Of a stretch of 64,000 nucleotides of DNA, positions 44,685 through 54,544 are shown in pieces. The notes under the pieces were generated by a model that had not been told where the DNA came from, did no database searches, and saw only the letters and a program-made list of their open reading frames with translations. Position 1 is the first letter of the stretch. Each line of letters opens with the position of its first letter. The DNA comes from Pseudomonas sp. PA27(2017) (GTDB lineage Bacteria; Pseudomonadota; Gammaproteobacteria; Pseudomonadales; Pseudomonadaceae), in contig NZ_MSXW01000008.1 of the NCBI RefSeq assembly GCF_001945445.1, positions 124,001 through 188,000 on the forward strand, given 5' to 3'. Made by a program: the position numbers and the translations under genes.

Positions 44685-46310
44685 TTACACGACAAATCGC
44701 TGAGTCTGCTGGTGCAGACGGTTAGCCATCTGCGCCAAATCGCGACTGGCGGCCAGGCTTTGCTCGGCCCCGCTGACTACTTCCGCGATGCTGTCATTCA
44801 GTTGACTTACATTCTGGCTTATCTCATTGGCAACAGACGTTTGCTCCTCTGTTGCCGTCGATATCTGCTCATTACCTGAGGCGATGCTTTCAACTGCACT
44901 TATGATGGAAGCCAGTGCCTGCCCTGCATCTCCCGCGCGCTGAACACACTCCTGAACGTGCTCGCGCGATTGTTGCATCACTCCCACAGCTGCACGCGCC
45001 CCACCTTGCAAGGAGTCGATTAGCTCCCTGATGGACTCGGTTGCAGTCTGCGTATTACTGGCCAAGCCACGGACTTCATCGGCGACGACCGCAAACCCGC
45101 GCCCAGCCTCGCCGGCCCGCGCCGCTTCAATGGCAGCGTTCAGAGCCAGCAGATTAGTCTGGGCCGCGATGGCTTGAATAACCCCCAACACCTTACTGAT
45201 CTCGTCACTTTGAGCATGCAGGCTGTTGATCACCTCACCCGCCTCTGCAACCGATAACGAAACACCTTCGACAGAGTCGACGCTTGCCTGCACTAACACA
45301 CCGCCTTCCCGAGCTTGTCGATTGGCGTTTGCAGCGCTACTCGCGGCAGAGAGTGCGTTATTCGCCACCTCCTGAACCGCCATGCTCATCTCGTGCACGG
45401 CAGTCGCGACCATGTTCGTTTGGTCACCCTGCAGGGTTGCTGTTCTACTGACCTGGGCGCTCACCGCACTCATTTCCTCGGAGGCGCTAGACAGCTGTGT
45501 TGCCGTTGCGGACAACTCAAGAATCAAAGCCTGCTGATGTTCGATCAAGGCGTTGAACGCGAGAGCTGTTTGCGCAACCTCGTCTCGGCCGGCCACGCTG
45601 GCTCGTAGAGTAAGGTTCGAAGTCTTCTGAACCGCAGTGATGAGGCTACGCAGCCCTGACAAGGGTCGAATAATGGAGAGGCTAATTATCGTCGCAGCGA
45701 GCAAAAGGCCAACGAGCGCTGCGGCTCCGATGATCATAAATGTCTTCACGACAGCGCGATATTGTAAATCAGAGGCAGTAAAAAGCTTCTGCCCTTCGCT
45801 TAGCTGTAGATCGATCAGCTTGGAAAGCTGGTCTCCTAGCGGGTCGAAGGCTCCATACAAAGTGGCGTTGAAAAGCTTTGCATCCATGTCGCGTAATTTC
45901 CCGTCATCCACAGCTGCAAGGAACTGCCGGGAAGTCCCGCGCACGCCAACCAGTAACGCATCGACGTTGCTTACAATCATTCTTTCTTGGTCAGTCAGGC
46001 TGGTCGCCCGATATTCGTCCCAAGCCCTATCGCCCTCAAGCAACGCTGCATCGAACTGCTGGTGCAAGCCGGCCTGATCAATCAAACCAGATCGGTATTT
46101 ATGCAACGCATCGACCATAGTGACCGCATAGCTATCCGACACAGCTTTTAATTGGCTGATCGGTTTCATCCGATCGAGAAACAGATGCTCCAAATTGCTA
46201 TTGATGCGCTGCGCATTGATCGAGGCGATAAGGATGACAGCTGCGAGTACCAAAAGAGGAACGACAACGAGCAAAGCCAGGCGGCTGCGAATAGTGACGT
46301 TGGTAAGCAT
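44685..46310 (-). CDS. Methyl-accepting chemotaxis protein
   Basis: This 541-residue membrane transducer starts [20 protein letters not shown]. It has a first span (residues 9-30), a periplasmic four-helix ligand domain of about 155 residues ([44 protein letters not shown]), a second span ([24 protein letters not shown]), and a HAMP region ([21 protein letters not shown]). The signalling coil has its tip at [35 protein letters not shown]. No C-terminal CheR/CheB pentapeptide is present. The ligand is unknown. Confidence 0.95.
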   Translation of the reverse strand: MLTNVTIRSRLALLVVVPLLVLAAVILIASINAQRINSNLEHLFLDRMKPISQLKAVSDSYAVTMVDALHKYRSGLIDQAGLHQQFDAALLEGDRAWDEYRATSLTDQERMIVSNVDALLVGVRGTSRQFLAAVDDGKLRDMDAKLFNATLYGAFDPLGDQLSKLIDLQLSEGQKLFTASDLQYRAVVKTFMIIGAAALVGLLLAATIISLSIIRPLSGLRSLITAVQKTSNLTLRASVAGRDEVAQTALAFNALIEHQQALILELSATATQLSSASEEMSAVSAQVSRTATLQGDQTNMVATAVHEMSMAVQEVANNALSAASSAANANRQAREGGVLVQASVDSVEGVSLSVAEAGEVINSLHAQSDEISKVLGVIQAIAAQTNLLALNAAIEAARAGEAGRGFAVVADEVRGLASNTQTATESIRELIDSLQGGARAAVGVMQQSREHVQECVQRAGDAGQALASIISAVESIASGNEQISTATEEQTSVANEISQNVSQLNDSIAEVVSGAEQSLAASRDLAQMANRLHQQTQRFVV

Positions 46311-46562
46311 AGGACTTTCTCAAATAGAGCGATGTCTGGCTGGAGCATTCACTCCGACCTGAACTACCATGGCTCCAGGTTATAAGCTCAGCGTTCGCAC
46401 GCCTTAGCCATTCGAAAGCTTCCCTGCACCGGATCGCGCACTTCCCGCTTCTCTCAGACGGCGTCTACCCCATGTCCTGAAAACATAGGGGATAGTCGAT
46501 TGAAAAGGCGCTAGTTGCTATCGACACTTCGGAGAAAAACTTAAAACGAGTCCCCAAAAACT

Positions 46563-46684
46563 GTTGCGCCACAAGCTGCTGCTCAATGCCCCGCAGGCTC
46601 AGGTCTGCGACGCCAGCGCGCGAACAGCCTCAGCAGTAGGCTGAAGTCGACTACATTGACGGCCTGAAGAGCGGTAGCCACTGA
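46563..46684 (+). pseudogene. Decayed 3' copy of the Arc-type gene
   Basis: It aligns by eye to the last 40 codons of the intact Arc-type gene (CAAGCTGCTGCTCAATGCC against AGAAGCTACTGCTCGATGCC; AAGTCGACTACATTGACGGC against AAGTCGACTATATCGATGGC). It carries a small deletion and a CAG-to-TAG change. The similarity continues past the TGA for about 18 bases. It is a remnant of a duplicated arc gene. Confidence 0.8.
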
Positions 46685-46748
46685 ACAAAAGGTAACCCGC
46701 CCCCCGCTTCAGGCCGCTGCGGTCTAATTGGTACCCGAGGCGCTCTGT
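46685..46748. other. Short gap after the arc remnant
   Basis: Nothing further is seen here. The sequence 46311-46562 in front of the remnant is the promoter region of the transducer gene and holds no gene. Confidence 0.4.
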
Positions 46749-47015
46749 TCAAGCAGCCAGTACGATCAATAGATTGCTGGGTGCTAGTCGCGGGATTTGC
46801 TCCCGTACCCCTTCAGGCGTATCAGATTTGAAGAAAACTTGGTAACCGCTGCCATCCTCGTAGGACTTGGCGTGGGTAACCCAGTCAACGACCAGCCTCA
46901 TATCAAGCCCGGTGTCCCGTGAGATTTTCTGGGCAGTGATAGGTTGGTTGATAACGGCGAATGCGGATGCGGCGATGACCATAGTGAGAGTTCCATCTCG
47001 TGAGTAGTCCTGCAT
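46749..47015 (-). CDS. Small hypothetical protein
   Basis: The frame of 88 codons starts MQDYSRDGTLTMVIAASAFA, contains a hydrophobic stretch followed by ITAQKISRDTGLDMRLVVDW, and ends LAPSNLLIVLAA. The second part could be a short helix-turn-helix-like segment, but no family is recognised. A longer start at 47096 is possible. It may be a real small gene or a spurious frame between the arc remnant and the LysR gene. Confidence 0.35.
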   Translation of the reverse strand: MQDYSRDGTLTMVIAASAFAVINQPITAQKISRDTGLDMRLVVDWVTHAKSYEDGSGYQVFFKSDTPEGVREQIPRLAPSNLLIVLAA

Positions 47016-47171
47016 CCAGCGTAGCCAGCATTCCCTACGCTGCCACTCGGAGTTATAGCGAGTTGCGACAGACCCACCTGCCCTCCTGCCAGACACACAA
47101 GCAGGCCTGCAGCCCAGGAATTATCTCATATTCGCCGTCTGCGCTCTTGCGCCGGGACGGTATGTGAATGC

Positions 47172-48107
47172 TCACTGCCGCACGGGCGATTTCTGTGGAG
47201 AGGCGTCGCTGGCCCATTTGCGTAGAAGGTGGCAGAAGTGCTCCGCCGCTTTCGAAACGGGACGATCCGTCGGGGTCGTCAGGCCGACAGGCGCACGTAA
47301 TAGTGGGCTGGAGAACGGTAGCGCCCTGACGATCCCTAAGCGCAGATCCAGATCGACCACACCGCGTTGCACGAACCATACGGCGTTATGGTCATGCACA
47401 TACACGCGCGAAAAGGTTTCGCTAAGCGACTCGAATATCTGCAAGCCTTCGCCAGCATTTTGCGAGAGCAGAAAATTGTCCACGCTGGTGCGCACCAGTG
47501 TGCCTTGTGGTGAGGCGATCAACACATAGGGCCGCAGGTCTTCGAGATGCAGGCGCTCCAAACCTGCGAGCGGATGATCGTGACGTACCACCATCAGCAG
47601 GTCTTCTTCATAAAGCGCTTCGAACATCACGCCAAGCATGTCGCGGCCAATCAGCCGGCCGACGATCAGGTCGATATCGCGGGTGCGCAACTTGCCCACC
47701 AGATATTCGTACACGCCAGATAGCACCTGTACCCGTACCTGGGGGTAACGCTCGCGCATCTGGGCGATCACCGGCGCCAGCATGTACCCCGCCGCCGTCG
47801 GCAAGGCGCCGATACGCAACAGCTCCGGCGCATGGTCGGCAACCTGCGCCTGATCCATGGCCTGATTGAAACTCGCCAGGGTCTGTGCCGCGTGCTTGTG
47901 GAAGGTCTCTCCCGCCTGGGTGAGTTGCGTGCCCTTGCGCCCACGAATCACCAATTGAACGCCCAGCTCGTGTTCCAGCTCCTTGAGGCTCTTGGAGACG
48001 GCGGAGAGTGTGATGTGCAGAAGCTTGGCCGCCGTGGCGAGGCTGCCGGAGCTGACTACGGCGAGAAATACCCGCATGTGACGAAGGCTGATGGTGGATT
48101 GGCTCAT
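47172..48107 (-). CDS. LysR-family regulator (PcaQ/GbpR-like) of the divergent catabolic genes
   Basis: This 311-residue protein has the LysR HTH (MRVFLAVVSSGSLATAAKLLHITLSAVSKSLKELEHELGVQLVIRG) and a ligand domain (LLRIGALPTAAGYMLAPVIAQMRERYPQVRVQVLSG, then LVGRLIGRDMLGVMFEALYEE, PYVLIASPQGTLVRTSVD). The overall pattern is of the PcaQ/GbpR branch that responds to aromatic or sugar acids. The gap to the divergent gene is 121 bases and holds a dyad suited to LysR binding. It probably activates that operon. Confidence 0.93.
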   Translation of the reverse strand: MSQSTISLRHMRVFLAVVSSGSLATAAKLLHITLSAVSKSLKELEHELGVQLVIRGRKGTQLTQAGETFHKHAAQTLASFNQAMDQAQVADHAPELLRIGALPTAAGYMLAPVIAQMRERYPQVRVQVLSGVYEYLVGKLRTRDIDLIVGRLIGRDMLGVMFEALYEEDLLMVVRHDHPLAGLERLHLEDLRPYVLIASPQGTLVRTSVDNFLLSQNAGEGLQIFESLSETFSRVYVHDHNAVWFVQRGVVDLDLRLGIVRALPFSSPLLRAPVGLTTPTDRPVSKAAEHFCHLLRKWASDASPQKSPVRQ

Positions 48108-48123
48108 TGAGAAGGCCCGACTT

Positions 48124-48177
48124 AATCAACCCACAGGTTAATTTCAGGCTGATTTTTTATCAATTTAATCAACCTGA
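48124..48177. promoter_or_regulatory. Candidate LysR binding region
   Basis: Two overlapping dyads are present. AATCAACC-CACA-GGTTAATT has one mismatch. TCAGGCTGA at 48144-48152 and TCAACCTGA at 48169-48177 form a second one with 8 of 9 positions matching. They lie between the LysR gene and its divergent target, as expected for LysR recognition and activation sites. Confidence 0.5.
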
Positions 48178-48228
48178 AGTTTCACTTAGCATCCCTGGTA
48201 GATCCAATAACACTAAATCAGGATTCCA

Positions 48229-49134
48229 ATGAAGCAGCCCACTCTACGACTCGGGGCTTCCAGCGCTTCGCTACCTAGCCTCTGCCCCGAAGCCTTGGCC
48301 GATGAGCTCGCCCGCCTTGGTTACCAAGGCGTTGAATGGCGAGTCGCCGATATCAGCCATCTCGATCCCGCGCACCCATGGGATGCCCGCCAGAACAATC
48401 GATGCACTATCGCCCCGACTGAATCGGCGATCAGCCGCATTCAGACGCATTGCCAATCCCTTGGCCTGCAGATCTTCGGGCTCAGCCCGTACCTGGCTGT
48501 CGGCGACCTCGACCACGCCGAGCGGTTGATCGATCTGGCGGCCCTCGCCGGTCAGGCGCGCCTGCGGCTCTGGGCGCCCAACTATGCGAGCGAGCGCTAC
48601 GCACAGGCCTACGGCCGGATGCGCCGTTTTCTCGATCAGATCTTGCCGCGCGCCGAAGCGCTGGGCGTGCAACTGGTGCTCGAAGTGCATCAGCGCACCA
48701 TCTGCTCGAGCCCCTCGCTGGCCATGCGGGTAGTCGAGCATTACCCGGCCAGCAGCCTCGGCGTCATCTATGACATCGGCAACCTCGCCATCGAAGGGCG
48801 CGAAGACGTACAGCTATCCCTCGACTTGATGGGCCAACACCTCGCCCACGCGCAGGTCAAGAACGTGTCCTACAGCCCCATTGGCCCGGGCCTTGGTTGG
48901 CAATGGGACTGGTGCCCGCCGGACGAGGGCGTGCTGCCGCTGGCGTCGATGCTGAAAACCCTCGCGGAGAGCGGTTTTGCCGACTGGATATCGATCGAGG
49001 ACTTCTCCACGAAATACGGCGATCAGCACAAGCTGTCACGCAACCGCGACCTGATTCGCCACTACCTGGGGCTCGCCATCGAGCCCGATTCGCACACTGC
49101 CACGAGACATACCGCCCATGAACACTACAACTAA
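48229..49134 (+). CDS. Sugar phosphate isomerase/epimerase-type TIM-barrel protein
   Basis: This 301-residue AP-endonuclease-2-like barrel has metal-binding positions visible as Glu in VQLVLEVHQR, Asp in GVIYDIGNLA, His in LAHAQVKN and Glu in WISIEDFSTK. The N-terminal strands TLRLGASSASLPSL and LGYQGVEWRVADISHL and the sequence GLQIFGLSPYLAVGDLDHAE fit the family. Members isomerise ketoses or dehydrate 3-dehydroshikimate, so several roles are possible. Its stop lies 17 bases inside the SDR gene, so the two are coupled. Confidence 0.88.
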   Translation: MKQPTLRLGASSASLPSLCPEALADELARLGYQGVEWRVADISHLDPAHPWDARQNNRCTIAPTESAISRIQTHCQSLGLQIFGLSPYLAVGDLDHAERLIDLAALAGQARLRLWAPNYASERYAQAYGRMRRFLDQILPRAEALGVQLVLEVHQRTICSSPSLAMRVVEHYPASSLGVIYDIGNLAIEGREDVQLSLDLMGQHLAHAQVKNVSYSPIGPGLGWQWDWCPPDEGVLPLASMLKTLAESGFADWISIEDFSTKYGDQHKLSRNRDLIRHYLGLAIEPDSHTATRHTAHEHYN

Positions 49135-49894
49135 CCGCCGGGTCGCGCTGGTCACTGGCGCCGCTGGCGAGCTTGGCCGGGCGATTTGCGCGCGCCTTTG
49201 CCGCGACGGCCTGCATATCGTTGCCGCCGACATCAATCTCGAGGCGGCTCAACAGCTGGCCGATTCACTTGAGTGCCAACCCGAGCAACGCATCATCGCC
49301 ATCTACGCCGACATGGCCGACAAGGGCTCCATCGACGCCATGGTCGAGCAGACCGGCGCCGAGTTCGGTCGCATCGACGTGGTGGTCAACAACGCCGCGG
49401 TCAATCATCGCGGCTCGATCCTCGATTTCGACCCGGCCCAATGGGATCACATGATGGCGGTCAACCTGCGTGGCCCGGCCCTGCTGTGCCAGAAGGTAGC
49501 CCCGTACTGGCAGGCCCAAGGCAGCGGTCGGGTGATCAACATGGTGTCGCGCTGCTGGGTCGCAGGTGGCCCGCCCGCCTACGTCGCCTGCAAGGCCGGG
49601 CTGGTTGGCCTGACCCGCTCCATGGCCCGTGAACTGGCGCCTTACCAGGTCACCGTCAACGCCATCGCGCCCGGGCTGCTGCCTTCGGCATTCACTCTGG
49701 ACGGCCGTGACGCCGAGAGCTTCGAGCGGATGGCCGCAGGCTCGATCAACAGCACTCCACTGAGACGCCTGACGACACCGGAAGACATCGCCAATACCAC
49801 GGCTTTTCTGGCCTCCAGCGATGCCGCATTCATTACTGCCGAGGTGATTCACGTGTGCGGTGGCAGCCAGCTGGCGCCGTTCGGCAGCGGCTAA
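49118..49894 (+). CDS. Short-chain dehydrogenase/reductase
   Basis: This 258-residue enzyme has the nucleotide motif VALVTGAAGELGRAICARL, the structural NNAAV, the serine in INMVSRCW and the catalytic Y-x-x-x-K as AYVACKAGLV. NAIAPG follows. It likely oxidises a secondary alcohol with NAD(P). The operon context (isomerase, MHS importer) fits polyol or hydroxy-acid catabolism, which is inference. Confidence 0.94.
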   Translation: MNTTTNRRVALVTGAAGELGRAICARLCRDGLHIVAADINLEAAQQLADSLECQPEQRIIAIYADMADKGSIDAMVEQTGAEFGRIDVVVNNAAVNHRGSILDFDPAQWDHMMAVNLRGPALLCQKVAPYWQAQGSGRVINMVSRCWVAGGPPAYVACKAGLVGLTRSMARELAPYQVTVNAIAPGLLPSAFTLDGRDAESFERMAAGSINSTPLRRLTTPEDIANTTAFLASSDAAFITAEVIHVCGGSQLAPFGSG

Positions 49895-49942
49895 CCGCCC
49901 TGCCCGCTCTTCAACCATCACAAAGACAATAAAGGTTGCCCC

Positions 49943-51250
49943 ATGACTATCTCCGCTACAAAAGACCGGCGCATGGCGCGCAAGGCTGCCTTTGGCAGCT
50001 TCCTCGGCAGCGTCGTCGAGTATTACGATTTCTTCATCTATGGCTCGGCAGCAGCGCTGGTATTCAGCACGCTGTTTTTCCCGTCCACTGACCCGATGGC
50101 GGGCACGCTCGCCGCGCTGGCCACCTTCGGGGTCGGCTATATCGCCCGGCCTGTCGGCGCCTTGCTGTTCGGACACCTGGGTGACCGCATCGGCCGCAAG
50201 AAGGTGTTGATGATGACCCTGCTGCTGATGGGCCTGGCCACCACGATCATCGGCCTGCTTCCAACCTACGCCACCATCGGTGCCTGGGCGCCCGGCTTAC
50301 TGGTCGCCTGCCGGCTGCTACAAGGCCTGTCTGCAGGCGGTGAACAGGTTGGTGCCAGCCTGCTGACCATGGAGCATGCGCCTGGTACGAAGAAGGCGTT
50401 TTACACGAGCTGGTTGATCAATGGGGCGTCGATGGGCTCGATTCTGGCGACATCGGTGTTCATCCCGCTGTCGATGCTCAGCGAAGAGCAGCTGCTGTCC
50501 TGGGGCTGGCGCATTCCGTTCCTGCTCAGCGCCCTGATGGTCATCGTGACCCTGATCATCCGCGCCGGTGTGGATGAAAGCCCGGAGTTCGCGGCCAAGA
50601 AGGCCGAAGTCGCCCAGGCGCCGGTCGTGGAAATGTTCAGCAAGGAATGGCGTGCGTTCATCGTCGTATTCTGCTGCGCGCTGATCTGCTCGGTTTCGTC
50701 ACTGGTGATGATCTTCGGGCTGTCGTGGGCAGCCAACAACCATAACGTCGACCGCGCCTCGATGCTCTCGGCGATTGCCGCCAGCCAGGTGGCAGCGCTG
50801 ATCTGCCAGCCTTTGTTCGGGATGCTGGCCGATCACATCGGCAAGAAGCGCATTTTCGTGCTCGGCTGCCTGGGCTGCTGCGCGGGTGTATTCCTGTTCC
50901 TGTGGTCGATCACCACGGCCAATATTGCCCTGATCATCCTCGCGACCGTGATGCTCAAGGGCATCATCTACAGTGCTCCGAACGCACTGTGGCCATCGTT
51001 CTACGCCGAGATGTTCAGCATTCGGGTGCGCTACACCGGCGTGGGTCTGGCGACCCAGCTCAGCTTCATCATCGCGGGGTTCTCACCGAGCCTGTGCTAT
51101 GCGCTGCTGGGCGGTGGTTCCGACTGGTTGCCGGTGGGCTACTTCATGGGTGGCATGGCGCTGATTGCCGCTATCTCTGCGATGGTGTCACGCCCCGCAG
51201 CAGAAACCGCCCCGCAACCGGCACTCAAACCTCTGGCCGCCCACGGCTGA
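49943..51250 (+). CDS. MHS-type MFS importer for organic acids
   Basis: This 435-residue metabolite:H+ symporter has the family opening RRMARKAAFGSFLGSVVEYYDFFIYGSAAALVF and the loop GHLGDRIGRKKVLMMTLLLMG. Later motifs are CRLLQGLSAGGEQVGASLL and a second-half loop MLADHIGKKRIFVLG. Members carry shikimate, proline/betaine, protocatechuate or alpha-ketoglutarate. It is the likely uptake step for the compound degraded by the SDR and TIM-barrel enzymes. Confidence 0.94.
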   Translation: MTISATKDRRMARKAAFGSFLGSVVEYYDFFIYGSAAALVFSTLFFPSTDPMAGTLAALATFGVGYIARPVGALLFGHLGDRIGRKKVLMMTLLLMGLATTIIGLLPTYATIGAWAPGLLVACRLLQGLSAGGEQVGASLLTMEHAPGTKKAFYTSWLINGASMGSILATSVFIPLSMLSEEQLLSWGWRIPFLLSALMVIVTLIIRAGVDESPEFAAKKAEVAQAPVVEMFSKEWRAFIVVFCCALICSVSSLVMIFGLSWAANNHNVDRASMLSAIAASQVAALICQPLFGMLADHIGKKRIFVLGCLGCCAGVFLFLWSITTANIALIILATVMLKGIIYSAPNALWPSFYAEMFSIRVRYTGVGLATQLSFIIAGFSPSLCYALLGGGSDWLPVGYFMGGMALIAAISAMVSRPAAETAPQPALKPLAAHG

Positions 51251-51260
51251 CAGTCAACTC

Positions 51261-51287
51261 GTGGCGCTGCAGCCTGGGCAGCGCCAC
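51261..51287. other. Hairpin between the importer and the YciI gene
   Basis: A perfect 10-bp stem GTGGCGCTGC/GCAGCGCCAC with a seven-base loop begins 10 bases after the MFS stop. No T-run follows. It may damp read-through into the last gene. Confidence 0.45.
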
Positions 51288-51308
51288 CCATCATCGAAAG
51301 GAACAAAT

Positions 51309-51593
51309 ATGCCATTTGCATTGATCGCCTATGATTACCCCGATGCGCTCGAGCGCAGGCTTGCATGCCGTGAACGCCACCTTGCTCGCCTGAAAGCACT
51401 GGCCGAGCAAGGCAAGGTGCTGGGCGGCGGCGTGCTGCTGAACGACGAAGGCAAGATGATCGGCTCCAACGTGCACCTGGATTTCGAGCGACGCGGAGAT
51501 TTGGATCGATGGTTGGAGGATGAGCCGTACGTGTTGGAGCGAGTTTGGGAACGGATCGAAATACGCGAGATCAAGCTGCTCAATCTGCGCTAG
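51309..51593 (+). CDS. YciI-family protein
   Basis: This 94-residue dimeric ferredoxin-fold domain starts MPFALIAYDYPDALERRLAC with AAAGGA upstream. It has the family features RERHLARLKALAEQGKVLGGG and LDRWLEDEPYVLERVWERIEI. YciI homologs include muconolactone-isomerase-like and dehydrochlorinase-type enzymes. It is the last gene of the operon and probably performs a minor step or a side reaction. Confidence 0.9.
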   Translation: MPFALIAYDYPDALERRLACRERHLARLKALAEQGKVLGGGVLLNDEGKMIGSNVHLDFERRGDLDRWLEDEPYVLERVWERIEIREIKLLNLR

Positions 51594-51737
51594 GAGAAAA
51601 AGGGCTGAGTTCAACCGCTACGGCATGAGCAAGGGTGTCGTGACGTATCTGCCCTCTCACGATGTCCAGCCAGGTACTGAAATCGCCTGGGCAGCCGATT
51701 GCAGGGAGGCAATCAACCGAAGCGTGAAGCGGGCCCA
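51594..51737. other. Gap before the receptor remnant
   Basis: No gene is seen here. From 51858 to 52017 nothing is recognised either apart from the LysR ribosome site. Confidence 0.4.
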
Positions 51738-51842
51738 CTAGAAGACGTATCTCGTGCTGAACATCACGTTGCATGGTTCACCGTAATAGCCGGTGAAAAA
51801 GGTCGGGGCCGGAGAGCTGAAGTACTGCTTGTCGAGTACGTT
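51738..51842 (-). repeat. Direct repeat A: remnant of a TonB-receptor 3' end
   Basis: The minus strand encodes NVLDKQYFSSPAPTFFTGYY, GEPCNVMFSTRYVF and a stop; it aligns to the end of the intact receptor gene 5.5 kb away (NVFDKQYFSSLDPTFFTGYY, GEPRNVMISTRYAF). By eye 12 of 105 bases differ. Similarity fades beyond about 51857. It has the same orientation as repeat B, so the two bracket the tricarballylate module. Confidence 0.85.
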
Positions 51843-52017
51843 CCAACTACGGCTTCTAGCGAGTTGCTTTAGCTGGCTGCAGATGCTGCTTCTCCCATTG
51901 CATCGTGGATGTTTGAATGACGAGGTCAGCGTCAGTAGGGAGAGCGCGTTTCTTGTCTCGTTCCACGTCCTGCACAAACCGTATTTCCTGCATTTCCCAC
52001 AGACCGGCGGATAGGCG

Positions 52018-52953
52018 ATGGAGCTTAGACAACTGCGTTACTTTCTCAAGGTGGTCGAGCACGGCAGTCTGGGCCGTGCGGCCCTGGAGCTGAGCGTAGG
52101 AACCTCGGCCCTGAGCCAGCAGATAAGCAAGCTGGAGAACGAGCTCAGCACCCGCCTGCTGACACGCAGCAGTACCGGTGTCTCACCTACCCCGGCTGGC
52201 ATCGCCTTTCAGCACCATGCCCAACTCACCCTGCGCCAGGCGGAGAATGCCGCCCAGGCTGCCCAACGAGAGCGCATGAGCGGCTACGTAAGCGTCGGCT
52301 TCGCACCCAGCACGTCCTCAGTGCTGGCTCTGCCGCTGATTGCAGTAATGCGCCAGCGTTATCCGAACATCCAACTTCACCTAGTGGAAATGCTTTCCGG
52401 CTATTTGAGTAGCCAGCTGCACGCACGCCAGCTGGATCTGGCGATACTTTTCCACGGTGATTCGGGTAGGCGCTGCCGCGTCAGGCCACTTCTCGACGAG
52501 AAGCTCTTCTTGATAGCAGCCCCGAACCTGCCTGGTATGCCCACCAGCGACAACGTCAAGCTCGATGAACTTGCACAGTTACCACTGGTGCTGCCGAGCG
52601 TCCAGCACGGCCTGCGCACCACCATCACCAATGCCTTCGCCCATTCGCGCTGCGAACCCACCGTGGTGATGGACATAGATGGGCTGGCGCTTCTGATGGA
52701 CGCGGTCAAGGCCGGCTATGCCGCCACCATTCAGCCAGGCTCGGTTGCCGCCAGGGCTCGCGAGCAAGGGCTGCACGTCGTGCAGATCAGCGATGCTCAC
52801 GCAGGCCGGCGCAACCTGCTGGTGTCCCTCCCCGACGACGAGCTGTCACCCGCTGCACTGGCCGCACGCGTAGCGATTCTAGATACCACTCGCGAGCTGG
52901 TCGGCAGTGCTCGCTGGCCCGGCGCCCAGTTGCTGGATGAGCATGGCGCCTGA
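52018..52953 (+). CDS. LysR-family regulator of the tricarballylate-type genes
   Basis: This 311-residue regulator opens MELRQLRYFLKVVEHGSLGR with the HTH AALELSVGTSALSQQISKLENELSTRLLTRS. Its ligand domain begins VSVGFAPSTSSVLALPLIAVMRQRYP. The location directly upstream of tcuA, on the same strand, matches tcuR, the tricarballylate-responsive activator in Salmonella. The gap of 136 bases to tcuA should hold its operator. Nac-like LysR proteins are the alternative. Confidence 0.9.
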   Translation: MELRQLRYFLKVVEHGSLGRAALELSVGTSALSQQISKLENELSTRLLTRSSTGVSPTPAGIAFQHHAQLTLRQAENAAQAAQRERMSGYVSVGFAPSTSSVLALPLIAVMRQRYPNIQLHLVEMLSGYLSSQLHARQLDLAILFHGDSGRRCRVRPLLDEKLFLIAAPNLPGMPTSDNVKLDELAQLPLVLPSVQHGLRTTITNAFAHSRCEPTVVMDIDGLALLMDAVKAGYAATIQPGSVAARAREQGLHVVQISDAHAGRRNLLVSLPDDELSPAALAARVAILDTTRELVGSARWPGAQLLDEHGA

Positions 52954-53089
52954 CCTCGGAGTGGGTGTTTAGAAATACTGAACACCCCACGCCATTCCTG
53001 GCCTTTCGAGCCACCACGCGCCCTCCTAAAGTCCCTCGCCAGACGGGGAGCCCTATCGTGTAGCGCTCCTCTGCCAACGAGGAGACACG

Positions 53090-54544
53090 ATGATCGATGT
53101 TCTGGTTATAGGCGGTGGCAACGCCGCACTATGTGCCGCGCTGATGGCCCGAGAGGCCGGGGCCAGCGTACTGCTGCTGGAAGGCGCCCCACGCACCTGG
53201 CGTGGCGGCAATTCGCAGCACACCCGCAACCTGCGCTGCATGCACGAGGCCCCTCAGGATGTTCTGGTCGATGCCTATCCTGAAGAAGAATTCTGGCAAG
53301 ACCTGCTCAAAGTCACCGGTGGGCAGACCGACGAGCACCTGGCGCGCTTGGTCATCCGAGCCTCGTCCAACTGCCGCGACTGGATGCGCAGCCACGGCGT
53401 GCACTTCCAACCCCCCCTGTCCGGCGCCTTGCACGTGGCACGCACCAACGCCTTCTTCATGGGCGGCGGCAAGGCGCTGGTCAATGCTTACTACCGCAGT
53501 GCTGAGCGCCTGGGTGTCGAGATCCGCTACGACACACCCGTCGACGACATCGAACTGGACGGTGATCGCTTCGTCGCCGCGCACATCAGCGCGCGGGAAG
53601 TCGATGGCAAGCAGTATCCAGCCGAGCGCATAGCAGCGCGCACCTGCGTGCTGGCAGCCGGCGGCTTCGAGTCCAATCGCGAATGGTTGCGCGAAGCCTG
53701 GGGCGTCAACGAACGCGGCGAGTGGCCAGCGGACAACTTCCTGATTCGCGGCACCCGCTTCAACAACGGCGTACTGCTGCGCAAGCTGATCGATGCCGGT
53801 GCCGAGACCATCGGCGATCCGACACAGGCTCACATGGTGGCCATCGACGCTCGTGCGCCGCTCTATGATGGCGGCATCTGCACCCGTATCGACTGCGTAT
53901 CGCTCGGCGTAGTGGTCAACTGCGAGGGTGAACGTTTTTACGACGAAGGCGAGGACTTCTGGCCCAAGCGCTACGCCATCTGGGGTCGGCTGGTCGCCCA
54001 ACAACCTCGCCAGGTGGGGTTTTCGATCATCGATCAGAAGGCCATCGGGCGTTTCATGCCACCGGTTTTCCCCGGCACCACGGCCAACAGCCTAGAAGAA
54101 CTCGCCAGCAAACTCGGTCTGCCGGCCGAGGCCTTCGTGAAGACCTTGCATGCCTACAACAGCGCCTGCGTGGGTAACGACTTCGACCATACCCGCCTCG
54201 ACGGTTGCCGCACCGAAGGCGTTACGCCGGCCAAGACTAACTGGGCACGCCCCATCGATACCCCACCCTTCTACGGATACCCGCTCAAGCCAGGGGTGAC
54301 CTTCACCTACCTAGGCCTGAAGACCGACGACACCGCCGCCGTGCACTTCGCTGGCAAGCCAAGCGCGAACCTGTTCGTCGCCGGAGAAATGATGGCGGGC
54401 AATGTCCTCGGCAAGGGCTACACGGCGGGCGTCGGCATGTCCATCGGCACTGCTTTCGGCCGTATCGCAGGAAGCCAGGCTGCCGCGGCAGCCGGTCATC
54501 GCCGCCATACAACAAGCGACGGAGAATCCCGTGCAATCGCCTGA
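53090..54544 (+). CDS. tcuA: Tricarballylate dehydrogenase-type flavoprotein
   Basis: This 484-residue FAD enzyme of the fumarate-reductase/succinate-dehydrogenase flavoprotein family oxidises tricarballylate to cis-aconitate in the known TcuA. It starts [20 protein letters not shown] with the dinucleotide fold, then [46 protein letters not shown] and closing segments [20 protein letters not shown] and [11 protein letters not shown]. TcuA lacks the membrane anchor and passes electrons to TcuB, whose gene overlaps by 14 bases. Confidence 0.92.
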   Translation: MIDVLVIGGGNAALCAALMAREAGASVLLLEGAPRTWRGGNSQHTRNLRCMHEAPQDVLVDAYPEEEFWQDLLKVTGGQTDEHLARLVIRASSNCRDWMRSHGVHFQPPLSGALHVARTNAFFMGGGKALVNAYYRSAERLGVEIRYDTPVDDIELDGDRFVAAHISAREVDGKQYPAERIAARTCVLAAGGFESNREWLREAWGVNERGEWPADNFLIRGTRFNNGVLLRKLIDAGAETIGDPTQAHMVAIDARAPLYDGGICTRIDCVSLGVVVNCEGERFYDEGEDFWPKRYAIWGRLVAQQPRQVGFSIIDQKAIGRFMPPVFPGTTANSLEELASKLGLPAEAFVKTLHAYNSACVGNDFDHTRLDGCRTEGVTPAKTNWARPIDTPPFYGYPLKPGVTFTYLGLKTDDTAAVHFAGKPSANLFVAGEMMAGNVLGKGYTAGVGMSIGTAFGRIAGSQAAAAAGHRRHTTSDGESRAIA

